Positions 16,205-24,605 of a stretch of 64,000 nt of DNA are shown here, in pieces. The stretch covers positions 186,001 through 250,000 of the forward strand of contig NZ_JBNFTW010000003.1 of the NCBI RefSeq assembly GCF_049943955.1. Reading direction: 5' to 3'. This DNA is from Desulfosporosinus sp049943955. Lineage in GTDB: Bacteria; Bacillota; Desulfitobacteriia; Desulfitobacteriales; Desulfitobacteriaceae. The translations under genes were made by a program, and so were the position numbers. Position 1 is the stretch's first letter. Each line of letters begins with the position of its first letter. A model generated the notes under the pieces. The model saw nothing but the letters and a program-made list of their open reading frames with translations, searched no databases and was not told the origin of the DNA.

Positions 16205-16822
16205 ATGGTTAAGGATGCAGAGGCAGGCAGCGTTCGTTCTGAACGGCGTGATGCCGCCGAGAATCGGCAACGTATCTTGAATGTGGCTATTAGGCTCTTT
16301 GAACAGCATGGGGTTGAACATGTCAGTATGAATCAAATCGCCGCGGAAGCACAGATTGGATCAGGAACCCTTTATCGCCGATATAGAAATAAAAGTGAAT
16401 TGTGTCTTGATTTGATAAAAGATAACGTCGTTCTGCTCTTCGAGGATATTGAAACCTACCTGGAACAGAATCGTTCTGAACCACCAAGTCAGCGCTTGAA
16501 GGGAGTTCTTAGTGTATTTATCCGTTTCAGAGAAAAGAAAGCGCAATTGCTTACAGGTGTCGAAGCTTCATCATCAAGTCAATCCAAGGCTCGAACGCGA
16601 AGTCCAATTCATGACGAATTGCATCAGCTATTGGTTCAGCTCTTCGATGAGATGAATAAAAGAGAGACAGTTCATCCTGAGAGTGCTTTTAGAGCCGATA
16701 TGCTTTTAATGGCTTTAAGCAGAGATGCCTATTTATTTCAGAGAGAAGAGCGAGGTTATTCTCCGGAGACGATCTTGGAACAGATCTGTTTAACCTTTAT
16801 CCCACCTGAAAGAGACAATTGA
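16205..16822 (+). CDS. TetR/AcrR-family regulator
   Basis: The 205-residue protein has an N-terminal TetR helix-turn-helix (NRQRILNVAIRLFEQHGVEH, then GSGTLYRRYRNKSEL near residue 55) and a variable ligand-binding half. ATG 16205 is chosen over the upstream ATG 16172 because AGGAGG (16192-16197) lies seven bases before it. It is divergent from an isochorismatase-fold gene, and the palindrome in between suggests autoregulation and control of that gene. The ligand is unknown. Confidence 0.88.
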   Translation: MVKDAEAGSVRSERRDAAENRQRILNVAIRLFEQHGVEHVSMNQIAAEAQIGSGTLYRRYRNKSELCLDLIKDNVVLLFEDIETYLEQNRSEPPSQRLKGVLSVFIRFREKKAQLLTGVEASSSSQSKARTRSPIHDELHQLLVQLFDEMNKRETVHPESAFRADMLLMALSRDAYLFQREERGYSPETILEQICLTFIPPERDN

Positions 16823-16831
16823 AGTATATAA

Positions 16832-16871
16832 AAGCAAGGTGTTTTGACGGCCTTCACAAAACACCTTGCTT
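16832..16871. terminator. Bidirectional terminator hairpin
   Basis: A 15-bp perfect stem AAGCAAGGTGTTTTG / CAAAACACCTTGCTT with a 10-nt loop separates the convergent TetR and 84-residue hypothetical genes. The T-run is better on the minus strand (TTTTATATACTTC). Confidence 0.8.
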
Positions 16872-16901
16872 ACCTGTGTATGTCCCTTAGGTTAATCCTT
16901 A

Positions 16902-17156
16902 TTATTCGATTCCGGAAAGACGGTCATCAACAAATTTTTGCCATTCCTGAGCAAGGTTATCCTGAAAGAGAACTGGGTCAGTTTGAGCAATATCTTTGGC
17001 GATATCAATAGCTTCGGCATTATTGTCATAATAACCTAAATGTCGGGGGTCAAAATAGGAGATTTCTTGTTCTAAATTTGAATAGGATTCCTGATCAACC
17101 CAATATTTATATAGTAATTCAAAAACTGCCCTTTGATTTTCAGCGGTGATATTCAT
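16902..17156 (-). CDS. Hypothetical 84-residue acidic protein
   Basis: The product is acidic and mostly helical (start MNITAENQRAVFELLYKYWV, end WQKFVDDRLSGIE), with no signal peptide or membrane span. I do not recognise the family. It has a good ribosome site (GGAGGT) and ends at a strong hairpin, so it looks genuinely expressed. Its neighbours give no clue to function. Confidence 0.6.
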   Translation of the reverse strand: MNITAENQRAVFELLYKYWVDQESYSNLEQEISYFDPRHLGYYDNNAEAIDIAKDIAQTDPVLFQDNLAQEWQKFVDDRLSGIE

Positions 17157-17275
17157 GTAAATACCTCCAGTGTTTAATTGTAAACTGATCGTTGTCTGGG
17201 TTTTACGATGCTGTTATTATGTGTTTATCTGATTTGGTTTAAACTCATTGATCTATTTATAGGAGAGAAAAGTTA

Positions 17276-17914
17276 ATGCGGCTTAGAAGAAAGTGGTGGG
17301 CAAGGCCTGAATTAGAAAAGGATGATAAGGCTGTCTTTGATCCTATGCGTTATAAAGGAACATGGAAAGAACTTTTTGGCAGCGACCGTCCGATTCATCT
17401 GGAATTAGGCTGCGGGCGGGGACGTTTTATCAATGAACTAGCTAAGATGAATTCGCATATAAATTACCTTGCTATTGATGTTTATGATGAGCTTTTAGTT
17501 TATGTTCTGAGAAAAGCCAATGAAAGCCGCTTAGATAATCTTAAAGTGATCTCCATAAATGCTCAGAATCTTGGAGACATCTTTGCTCAAGATGAAATTG
17601 AGAAACTCTATATTAATTTTTGTAATCCTTGGCCTAATAAACGACATCATAAACGAAGATTAACTCATCCCAATTTTTTAGGATTATATCAAACATTTTT
17701 AAAAAGTGGATCGGAAATCTGGTTTAAAACTGATAGCGAATTTCTTTTCACGGATAGTCTTGAATATTTTGCAGCCGCGGGGTTTAAAGAACTTTATAAG
17801 ACCTCCGATTTACATCAGAGCGATTTCCAGGGCAACGTTATGACTGAATATGAAGAGAAATTTTGCACTCAAGGAATTAAAATTAAATTTGGCAGGTTTA
17901 AAAATTCTAAATAG
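17276..17914 (+). CDS. trmB: tRNA (guanine46-N7)-methyltransferase
   Basis: The 212-residue protein has the SAM-binding loop LELGCGRGRFINELA near residue 42, and the TrmB-specific INFCNPWPNKRHHKRRLTHPNFL near residue 112, followed by WFKTDSEFLF and a C-terminal TEYEEKF. It methylates N7 of G46 in the tRNA variable loop using S-adenosylmethionine. The length fits the family. AGGAGAG lies upstream of the ATG, and a strong terminator follows at once. Confidence 0.95.
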   Translation: MRLRRKWWARPELEKDDKAVFDPMRYKGTWKELFGSDRPIHLELGCGRGRFINELAKMNSHINYLAIDVYDELLVYVLRKANESRLDNLKVISINAQNLGDIFAQDEIEKLYINFCNPWPNKRHHKRRLTHPNFLGLYQTFLKSGSEIWFKTDSEFLFTDSLEYFAAAGFKELYKTSDLHQSDFQGNVMTEYEEKFCTQGIKIKFGRFKNSK

Positions 17915-17949
17915 AAAATGTCGAGATGCTGGCGCACCTCGACATTTTT
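17915..17949 (+). terminator. Terminator of trmB
   Basis: AAAATGTCGAG / CTCGACATTTT form an 11-bp stem ending in T residues immediately after the trmB stop. Confidence 0.9.
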
Positions 17950-17982
17950 ATAAAGATTATAAAGAAGCGATCATCGTTTTCT

Positions 17983-18348
17983 CTTTATAGATCAGTACCA
18001 GATGTTTCGTTTTTTGGTGATATATCAAATGGTGTAGCTATATATTGTAGTAATCCATTAATAAAAGAGAATGGCTGGTCTAATTTAGCAGGCACTAGCT
18101 TGGGGGCACCATGTTGGTCCGCTTTTATAGCTATCCTTGATGAAGCTGCTGGTATGAGGATTAGAAATATTCATGAGAAATTATATGATATAGCGAAAAA
18201 TGACAAGAAACATACTAATTTTAATGATATAGTTAAAGAAAACAATGGTGAGTTTTTTGCAAAGGATGGGTATGATTATGTTTCTGGTCTAGGATCTCCA
18301 CATTTTGATATACTTTCAAAATCGTTATTGGCTGAAAACAATAACTAA
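17983..18348 (+). pseudogene. C-terminal fragment of an S53 (sedolisin/kumamolisin) peptidase
   Basis: The open frame encodes PDVSFFGD, then LAGTSLGAPCWSAFIAI, which is the SGTS-type loop with the catalytic Ser of S53 peptidases. It ends DGYDYVSGLGSPHFDIL, the conserved calcium-site/C-terminal segment. The N-terminal pro-region and the catalytic Glu/Asp part are missing, and there is no start or ribosome site just after the trmB terminator. It is a 5'-truncated relic of a secreted acid protease. Confidence 0.75.
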
Positions 18349-18498
18349 TTATCTTGTAGTTTTGGTAAAACTTATAAATAGTTTGAGGGGATTTTACCTT
18401 TATTTTAAGTTTTCTCGATTGATAATGAGTGTACAAAAGGTCGAGGATAGAAAGAATTCCTATTGAGATAATTGCAACGCTTACTAGGGGGGAAATGA

Positions 18499-18978
18499 AT
18501 GGTTCTAAATAATATAAAAGCTTTTTTTCTCCATTTAGGCTTAGACGGCATGGTACTGTTCCTCCTTTCTCCTATTATGGGCAAGTTTTTTGACCCAATG
18601 CCTTGGTCCACAGTGGTACAAAGATTATTTGGACTATTATCTATAGTGTTATGTATTTGCTTAGGATTATTGTTAACTTCACAAGATACAAAATATAAGG
18701 AATTTTTATCATGTACATTACCAGCCATTATTGGTTTTTTGGTATGGCTTTATTGTTATGTCAATTGGCCGGACAATTTTAATAACAACGCTCATCCATC
18801 AGGATGGCCACTGGCGTATGCTCTCTACACATGCGACTCAATTTGGATGGTTGGTTTCTTTAACAATACCAGCTCGTTTTATAATGCAAACGTAGCATCC
18901 ATTTTCTCATTTATACCGTCTTTCTTGTTATTTATTGGCTTAGAATTAAAGGCTGTAATTATCAAAAAAATGATTTAA
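18499..18978 (+). CDS. Hypothetical four-span membrane protein (may extend by frameshift to 19130)
   Basis: The 159-residue product has hydrophobic segments near residues 15-30, 42-60, 70-90 and 130-152, and a conserved-looking loop NWPDNFNNNAHPSGWPLA. I do not recognise the family. The ribosome site GGGGGG precedes the ATG. The frame ends just after a run of seven A, and a different frame then continues for 53 coding-like residues, so the annotated end may be a frameshift rather than the true C-terminus. Confidence 0.6.
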   Translation: MVLNNIKAFFLHLGLDGMVLFLLSPIMGKFFDPMPWSTVVQRLFGLLSIVLCICLGLLLTSQDTKYKEFLSCTLPAIIGFLVWLYCYVNWPDNFNNNAHPSGWPLAYALYTCDSIWMVGFFNNTSSFYNANVASIFSFIPSFLLFIGLELKAVIIKKMI

Positions 18979-19130
18979 TTTTACCATATTTGCCTACCCC
19001 TAATGGAGACAAAATAATTAATTGGAAGATGATTTATTATAAAAAAGAATATGGCTTTTATTGTGGGCTTACTCGGAATATTTTAAATAATAACGGATGG
19101 TACATATTCTATAAAATAGAAAAAGTATGA
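18969..19130 (+). other. Possible -1 frame continuation of the membrane protein
   Basis: From the A-run at 18964-18970 the -1 frame stays open for 53 residues, including PTPNGDKIINWKMIYYKKEY and GWYIFYKIEKV, with protein-like composition and no start of its own. Either a base was lost from the A-run (gene decay) or the heptamer A-AAA-AAA supports programmed slippage. Sequence alone does not decide. Confidence 0.4.
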
Positions 19131-19184
19131 TGAATTATCCTTTTTCGTTATGCCAAGGTCCCTGACAAGAGCAAGGAGGAGTAC

Positions 19185-19324
19185 ATGACACAGATGCTAC
19201 CACTACCCCAACATGTATGATTACGTTAGCGTTCACATCTTCAGTAATGGCAAATCCGAATCCGACAAACTTAAAAGTAGAAGCAAAACAAGAAAAAATT
19301 AATAATATGGAAATGACGGCTTAA
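19185..19324 (+). pseudogene. Frameshifted short secreted-protein remnant
   Basis: AAGGAGGA precedes an ATG at 19185 (MTQMLPLPQHV, then stop). In another frame ITLAFTSSVMANPNPTNLKV continues to a stop at 19322, looking like the end of a signal peptide and a short mature region. The pieces suggest a frameshifted or degraded small secreted protein; no family is recognised. Confidence 0.25.
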
Positions 19325-19410
19325 GCATTGATGAAGCAACATATTATTTGTGGAGGAGGGCGTAGTAATTCGTACATACCACAACGGATGTACAGTAAAT
19401 GAGTAATATT

Positions 19411-19454
19411 AAAGGGACACGTATTGCCAAAATGAGGTAAGCGTGTCCCTTTTT
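19411..19454 (+). terminator. Rho-independent terminator
   Basis: AAAGGGACACG and CGTGTCCCTTT form an 11-bp stem around a 20-nt loop, followed by TTGTGTTT. It follows the degraded short gene. Confidence 0.75.
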
Positions 19455-19505
19455 GTGTTTATAAAAAAGGAGGGAGTCTGGCTAAAACTTAGCTGGGCGA
19501 AATTT

Positions 19506-19788
19506 ATGACACAAGCAGCTTTATCTGTAGTAGGGAAAAGCACTGGAGAATTAACACCCAGCTAATTATTATCAGCTCTAACACCACAGGACAAAGCGAC
19601 TATTATGTCACTTGTATGCCCAAAGGGCCAATGACTCCGAACTGGCTTTATATCTATACAGATGCAAGGAACTAGGGTTTGCCCCTCTTTCAAAGGAATT
19701 AGTGAATCCAAACTACATGGGGATTAACTCTGGTGTGGTTCGAGAGAACGATAGATTCCTAGTTGACTTTGAGCCTCTAAATGAATAG
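19506..19788 (+). pseudogene. Relic of a RecT/Bet-type phage recombinase (N-terminal part)
   Basis: An ATG at 19506 opens MTQAALSVVGKSTGELTPS before a stop. After the stop LSALTPQDKATIMS continues, and after a one-base shift YAQRANDSELALYLYRCKEL and GFAPLSKELV follow. 'Elalfl..Ck..GldPl.kei' is the conserved N-terminal block of RecT/Bet annealing proteins of phages. At least one nonsense mutation and one frameshift are present, and the C-terminal half is lost. It marks an old prophage remnant. Confidence 0.5.
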
Positions 19789-20010
19789 GGAATAATAATT
19801 TGATTTTTCTCAAGAATTCTGTTGCTCAAGGTAACGCCAAGCTTATTCGTCACATGAGTAACGAGCGAGGGGGGTATTGCGAATTATGAAAATCCCTGGG
19901 ACTTAAACTTAAGGATTAATCGGTAATAAATAGTCTTTCCTTGCATAGAGAGGTGATGGAGATATTAACCTTGAGAAAAGTGGAGAGACAGAGAAAGGGA
20001 GGGTTAGTAT
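19789..20010. other. Spacer after the phage relic, nothing recognised
   Basis: No ORF with a start and ribosome site, hairpin or repeat was recognised here. Together with the preceding relics it makes 18979-20010 a kilobase without an intact gene. Confidence 0.5.
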
Positions 20011-20619
20011 TTAAGCGGGGTTCTCCGGTTTATGAAAATATGTATCTATTATTTTTTCGGCAAGTCTTTTTTGGGCATTTGCTTGGGCTATTAACATGAT
20101 TACAATTAAGAACAACTCGGCGGTATCTTTACCATCCTTGTCCATAATACTGGTTTTTTCTTTAATCATTGTTGATTTTTCAATTAAGTGCTCATGAAAA
20201 GAAGATAATTCAATGTTTTTTACATCGAGAAACGTCGAATAAATATCTTCAAGGGAAATCAGATCATCTTCAGGTGTGGCTATATTGTTAAGAACGGGTT
20301 CAAACAAACGTTTAATGTCGTTAATGGACAGTATATTTTTCAGATAATAGATTAGGGTCAAGAGGATTATATGACGCTTATTGTATTTCTTTTTGATGGG
20401 AGGCATCAGAAGCCCTGCTTTCGTATAATTGTTGATCATTGTCTTAGTAAGGATTTTGTCCTGGTCATCTCGCTTTTGGCTTTTCAGACTACTGTCCATA
20501 AAAGAAGTCAGCTGTTCCATGTAGAGATCGATATCAGGAATCTCTGTAATCTTGATGTCCTGGTTTAAAGAGAGTTCATCAATAAGTTGTTTGAGCTCAT
20601 CTTCATTGAATTGCTGCAT
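20011..20619 (-). CDS. DUF1836 protein (MerR-like putative regulator)
   Basis: The 202-residue protein has the DUF1836 pattern: EIPDIDLYMEQLTSFMD near residue 25, then LTKTMINNYTKAGLLMPPIKKKYNKRHIILL near residue 57, which is a winged HTH similar to MerR DNA-binding domains, and a helical C-terminal half. Function is unknown but DNA binding is likely. It is divergent from the PspA operon; the intergenic region contains three AGTAT repeats at 20646, 20659 and 20671 that could be operator half-sites. Ribosome site GAGGTGA. Confidence 0.8.
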   Translation of the reverse strand: MQQFNEDELKQLIDELSLNQDIKITEIPDIDLYMEQLTSFMDSSLKSQKRDDQDKILTKTMINNYTKAGLLMPPIKKKYNKRHIILLTLIYYLKNILSINDIKRLFEPVLNNIATPEDDLISLEDIYSTFLDVKNIELSSFHEHLIEKSTMIKEKTSIMDKDGKDTAELFLIVIMLIAQANAQKRLAEKIIDTYFHKPENPA

Positions 20620-20888
20620 AGTTATTCACCTCATCTTTATTATATAGTATCGATTTCTAGTATTCAATATAGTATAGCATTTACACGTGGTATTAAAAGC
20701 CAGATTGCGAGAGGCATAGAAATCCTTAGGAAAGAGATGGAATCTAAAGCCAAAATAAACGTAGTAATAAAAACTACTATTTGTAGATATATTAACCTCA
20801 TGATATATTTTTATTAAATAAACCTTGGTGTTGTTGGAAAGGAGGTACATAAATACCGTTATCCATTAATATTTAAGGAGGAGGTTTT

Positions 20889-21563
20889 ATGGGTTTATTT
20901 AAGAGAGTCAGTGATAATATCAGAGCCAATTTAAATTCCTTGCTGGATAAAGCAGAGGACCCTGAAAAAATGCTGGATCAATACTTGCGGGATATGGAAG
21001 AGGATATAGCAGATGCCGAGGCCGCTGTAGCAAGGCAGCTGGCTGTTGCCTGGAAATTCAGAGCTCAGCTGAGCGATAGTCTCGCCATGGCCGAGAAACG
21101 TGACTATCAGGCCCTTGAAGCTTTAAAGAGGAATCGTGAGGATCTGGCCCGTAAGGCTCTTAAAGACAAGAAACTTCATAGGTCCAAGGCCGAGGACTAC
21201 CGCAGGCAGTATGAAGTATGTAACGAAGCAGCGGGAAAATTAAGGTCCCAGCTGCAAGAAATGAAAACTGAGTACGAAAAATTGCGTTTTAAACGGGATG
21301 ATTTAGAGGCCAGGCTTCAATCTGCCAAGGCTCAAAAAGAAATCAACGACGTAAAAAGCGGATTTGGGTCAAGCAGTGCCCGCTGGAATTTTGACAGAAT
21401 GGTGGATAAGGTTTTGCGTATGGAAGCCGAAGTTAAGGCGTCAGGAGAATTAGGCAGGACGGATAAAAGCCTTGATCAGGAATTAGAAGACTTGGGCAGT
21501 GAAGAAAATGACATTGAAAAGGAATTAGCTAAATTAAAGGAGGAATTAGCAAAAACGGAATAG
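20889..21563 (+). CDS. pspA: Phage shock protein A / IM30 family membrane-remodelling protein
   Basis: The 224-residue protein is coiled coil nearly throughout and starts MGLFKRVSDNIRANLNSLLDKAEDPEKMLDQYLRDM, the amphipathic membrane-binding helix and helix 1 of PspA/IM30/Vipp1 (ESCRT-III-like). It coats damaged membranes and preserves the proton motive force. It is followed after 39 bp by a NfeD-type gene and a flotillin gene, so the three probably act together on membrane integrity or microdomains. GGAGGAGG precedes the ATG. Confidence 0.92.
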   Translation: MGLFKRVSDNIRANLNSLLDKAEDPEKMLDQYLRDMEEDIADAEAAVARQLAVAWKFRAQLSDSLAMAEKRDYQALEALKRNREDLARKALKDKKLHRSKAEDYRRQYEVCNEAAGKLRSQLQEMKTEYEKLRFKRDDLEARLQSAKAQKEINDVKSGFGSSSARWNFDRMVDKVLRMEAEVKASGELGRTDKSLDQELEDLGSEENDIEKELAKLKEELAKTE

Positions 21564-21602
21564 GACCTCAATAGGGGTATATCCATTGGAGGGGGAGATA
21601 GA

Positions 21603-22127
21603 ATGCTTGAGGTTTATTGGATTTGTTTCAGTGGTGGTGTGTTGTTTGCGTTGGTTACCTTAATTGTTGGGGATATTCTAGGAGACTTTTTAGGCGGCTT
21701 TTTTCACTCCCTCTCCATGGATCATCTTGATGTGCTGCAGCCCATGGTTTTGGTTGGGGGAATCACTGTTTTTGGAGGCTCCGGGATCATGTTAAATCAA
21801 TATACACATCTGGAGCCCGTATCAGCCGCTATTGTTTCGTTAGTGATTTCAAGTTTAGTTTCAATCGGGGTTTATTTCTCCTATATAAAGCCCATGAAGA
21901 ATAGTGAAAACTCCACAGGGTTCTCGATGAAAGACCTTGTCGGTAAAATCGCTGTGGTCACGGTACCAATCCCTGTCGAAGGCTATGGAGAGGTTGTCCT
22001 TAAAGTCGGAGCGGGTAATACCAACCAAATAGCCGGCAATCTCGATTCGGTAGAAATACCGTCCGGAACTCGGGTTGTGGTTGGAAAAGAAATTGACAGC
22101 ATACTTTTTGTATTCCGTTATGAATAA
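21603..22127 (+). CDS. NfeD/YuaF-type membrane protein
   Basis: The 174-residue protein has three membrane segments (residues 5-25, 48-62, 73-95), then a soluble C-terminal OB-fold: GKIAVVTVPIPVEGYGEVVLKVG and GTRVVVGKEIDSILFVF. This is the arrangement of Bacillus YuaF, which is co-encoded with flotillin FloT and associates with it. It lies between pspA and floT, spaced 39 and 17 bp, clearly one operon. Confidence 0.82.
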   Translation: MLEVYWICFSGGVLFALVTLIVGDILGDFLGGFFHSLSMDHLDVLQPMVLVGGITVFGGSGIMLNQYTHLEPVSAAIVSLVISSLVSIGVYFSYIKPMKNSENSTGFSMKDLVGKIAVVTVPIPVEGYGEVVLKVGAGNTNQIAGNLDSVEIPSGTRVVVGKEIDSILFVFRYE

Positions 22128-22144
22128 GAAAAGGGGGGAGTTTT

Positions 22145-23626
22145 ATGCCGGAAGTTATGCTGGGTAATTTTGGCTTGGGAATTCTGGTTATTCCTATAAT
22201 TGTGTTGGGTGTTATTGTTGTTCTTGGTTTGGCATTTTGGGCTCGTTATAAAACCGTGGGACCTGATGAGGCGATGATTGTCACCGGTTCTTATTTGGGC
22301 AGCAAAAATGTCCATACCGACGAGTCAGGGCGGAAAATTAAAATTGTTCGTGGCGGCGGAGCGTTTATTCTGCCTATTTTTCAGCAGGCTGAGTATATTT
22401 CCTTACTATCTCACAAGCTTGAGGTAACAACACCGGAAGTTTATACAGAACAAGGCGTTCCGGTTATGGCTGATGGAGTAGCGATTATTAAAATTGGCGG
22501 TTCCGTAGAAGATGTGGCTACGGCTGCGGAGCAATTTATGGGTAAACCCACTGAAGCCTTGCAGCAGGAAGCTCAGGAAGTCCTGGAGGGACATCTGAGA
22601 GCGATTTTGGGGACTATGACTGTCGAGGAAGTTTATCGCAACCGAGATAAATTTGCTCAGGAAGTCCAGGGAGTTGCTGCTAAGGATCTCAAGAAAATGG
22701 GACTGCAGATCGTATCTTTCACTATTAAAGATATTAGGGATAAAAACGGTTATTTGGAAGCCTTAGGTAAACCGAGAATTGCCGCTGTGAAACGGGATGC
22801 AGAGGTTGCGGAGGCTGAAGCCCTCCGCGATGCCCGTATTCAGAAAGCGAAAGCCCATGAAGAAGGACAGAAAGCTGAGTTGCTTAGAGATACCAATATT
22901 GCTGAAGCAACCAAGGAAAAGGAACTAAAAGTAGCCTCCTTTAAGAAAGACCAAGATACGGCGATGGCTGAGGCTGATCAGGCCTATCATATTCAGGAAG
23001 CTCGCTCTCAACAGTTGGTGACGGAAGAACAAATGAAAGTTACTCTTGTCAAGAAAGAAAAAGAAATCGAAATTGAAGAGAAAGAAATCCTGCGCCGTGA
23101 AAAACAATATGATGCAGAAGTTAAGAAAAAAGCCGATGCTGACAGATATGCGGTAGAACAGACCGCCGAAGCAGAAAAGGCTAAAATGATGAGGGAAGCT
23201 GATGCTCTTAAGTATAAAATTGAGGCTGAAGCTAAAGCAAATGCTGAACAGAAACGTCTTGAAGGTCTGGCAATTGCTGAAGCCGAAAAGGCTAAAGGTA
23301 CTGCTGAAGCTGAAGTTGTGAGGCTCAAAGGGTTAGCTGAAGCAGAGGCTAAGGAGAAATTGGCCGAAGCCTTCGAAAAATTCGGCCAGGCCGCTGTACT
23401 TGACATTATCGTTAAAATGCTGCCTGAATTGGCCGGCAAGGTTGCCGAACCGCTGAAAGCCATTGACAAACTGACAGTTGTTGATACAGGCCACGGCGAA
23501 GGCGCTGCCAGGGTCAGCAATTATGTCACTTCAATCATGGCAACCGCTCCGGAGATGTTAAAGAATGTATCCGGGATTGATCTGGAAAAAATGGTGAAAC
23601 AACTCACGAAGGGGTCAGAAGTTTAA
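22145..23626 (+). CDS. floT: Flotillin
   Basis: The 493-residue protein has an N-terminal membrane anchor (residues 10-32), an SPFH/band-7 domain (about 45-230, with VGPDEAMIVTG and GGGAFILPIFQ), and a long alanine/glutamate-rich coiled coil full of 'AEAEK' repeats (about 230-410). A hydrophobic C-terminal segment AAVLDIIVKMLPELAGKVAEPL completes it. Flotillins scaffold functional membrane microdomains. Strong terminator downstream ends the pspA-nfeD-floT operon. Confidence 0.93.
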   Translation: MPEVMLGNFGLGILVIPIIVLGVIVVLGLAFWARYKTVGPDEAMIVTGSYLGSKNVHTDESGRKIKIVRGGGAFILPIFQQAEYISLLSHKLEVTTPEVYTEQGVPVMADGVAIIKIGGSVEDVATAAEQFMGKPTEALQQEAQEVLEGHLRAILGTMTVEEVYRNRDKFAQEVQGVAAKDLKKMGLQIVSFTIKDIRDKNGYLEALGKPRIAAVKRDAEVAEAEALRDARIQKAKAHEEGQKAELLRDTNIAEATKEKELKVASFKKDQDTAMAEADQAYHIQEARSQQLVTEEQMKVTLVKKEKEIEIEEKEILRREKQYDAEVKKKADADRYAVEQTAEAEKAKMMREADALKYKIEAEAKANAEQKRLEGLAIAEAEKAKGTAEAEVVRLKGLAEAEAKEKLAEAFEKFGQAAVLDIIVKMLPELAGKVAEPLKAIDKLTVVDTGHGEGAARVSNYVTSIMATAPEMLKNVSGIDLEKMVKQLTKGSEV

Positions 23627-23640
23627 TAGCTCAATAAAGA

Positions 23641-23679
23641 AAACCCTCCCGCCGCCGAAAAAAGCTGCGGGAGGGTTTT
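23641..23679 (+). terminator. Terminator of the flotillin operon
   Basis: AAACCCTCCCGC and GCGGGAGGGTTT form a 12-bp GC-rich stem followed by T. Confidence 0.9.
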
Positions 23680-23706
23680 GTATCATTTGAATATTTATCC
23701 GGTTTT

Positions 23707-23812
23707 TAAGACCCCCACTTCTATAAGTGGGGGTGGGTACTTCGTTAACTTCAGGTGGGGTAGAGTCCCCATCTGAAGCCCCGACGTTCAGCTTTAGCTG
23801 AACGAGTTCACT
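23707..23812 (-). repeat. IS200/IS605-like structured repeat, copy 1 (type B, internally shortened)
   Basis: On the minus strand it begins GTGAACTCGTTCAGC, with the hairpin TTCAGCTAAAGCTGAA, and ends with CCCCCACTT/AAGTGGGGG followed by TCTTAA. It matches copy 8 at 50144 but lacks about 70 bp of the middle. Its left end provides the stop codon of the permease gene at 23808. Confidence 0.85.
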
Positions 23813-24605
23813 CCAGATTTAGTCGTCTGCTCAAAATGTAGTTAGTTACCGCAAAGTAGGCTGCACAAGGAATTGCGATCAGAATGAATCCACTAGCAAA
23901 GATTAGTTCGGAGCGGACGAACTCATTGGAAGTAATATTATAGAGCGAAAAATTAGCGAAATGGGCTATTCTCGTAATCTGAAAGGCAACGACGAGATAG
24001 ATTTGACTTAGTGTAGTGAGACCAATAAAGGCTCCGAAAGATGACAGTATTTTATGGCGATTGAACAGATGTCCGATAGCTATGGAAGCGTAAACAATTA
24101 AAATACCCGAAGCTAAGGTTATCAGACCACCTAAGATCATCTCAAGCAGCAAAAGGTAGGCTGAAACTCCAAAGTTTCCGATTATTTGGTTATGAATCGT
24201 GGCTAAAGCCTGCAGGATTTTGCCGAGAGTTCCTGGCTTGTAAGCGATTATTTCAGTTGAAAGCATGGCTGTGAGGGCGCTGGCAATGATCCACATCAGA
24301 GATACCAGAAGTTTACTGATAATATGCTGCCAGGACTTTACGGGAAGCGTATACATCAAATAACCTTCATCGGTTAACAGGTTTTTATGGAAACGTTGAA
24401 TCATGACGGTAAAGGTCATTACGAACATTCCAGCCATAATAATACTATAAATGATCATGGTTATAACTGCAGGAGTGGTCCATGTTGGATGGTTAAAAGC
24501 AGAAAGAATTTTATTAATGGCGGCTAAGACCAGCAGAGAAAGAAATATAGGAAGGAATAGTCTTCCTGTTGCCTTAACCTCGTATTTTAAAAGTTTGATT
24601 AGCAT
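23808..24605 (-). CDS. ABC-2 type transporter permease
   Basis: The 265-residue protein has six hydrophobic segments and starts MLIKLLKYEVKATGRLFLPIF, typical of permeases in GntR-regulated ABC-2 systems (YtrC/bacitracin-type). It overlaps the ATPase gene by seven bases. Its last codons run into the left end of an IS605-like repeat, whose GTGAAC supplies the TGA stop, so the natural C-terminus may be slightly altered. Substrate unknown. Confidence 0.82.
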   Translation of the reverse strand: MLIKLLKYEVKATGRLFLPIFLSLLVLAAINKILSAFNHPTWTTPAVITMIIYSIIMAGMFVMTFTVMIQRFHKNLLTDEGYLMYTLPVKSWQHIISKLLVSLMWIIASALTAMLSTEIIAYKPGTLGKILQALATIHNQIIGNFGVSAYLLLLEMILGGLITLASGILIVYASIAIGHLFNRHKILSSFGAFIGLTTLSQIYLVVAFQITRIAHFANFSLYNITSNEFVRSELIFASGFILIAIPCAAYFAVTNYILSRRLNLE

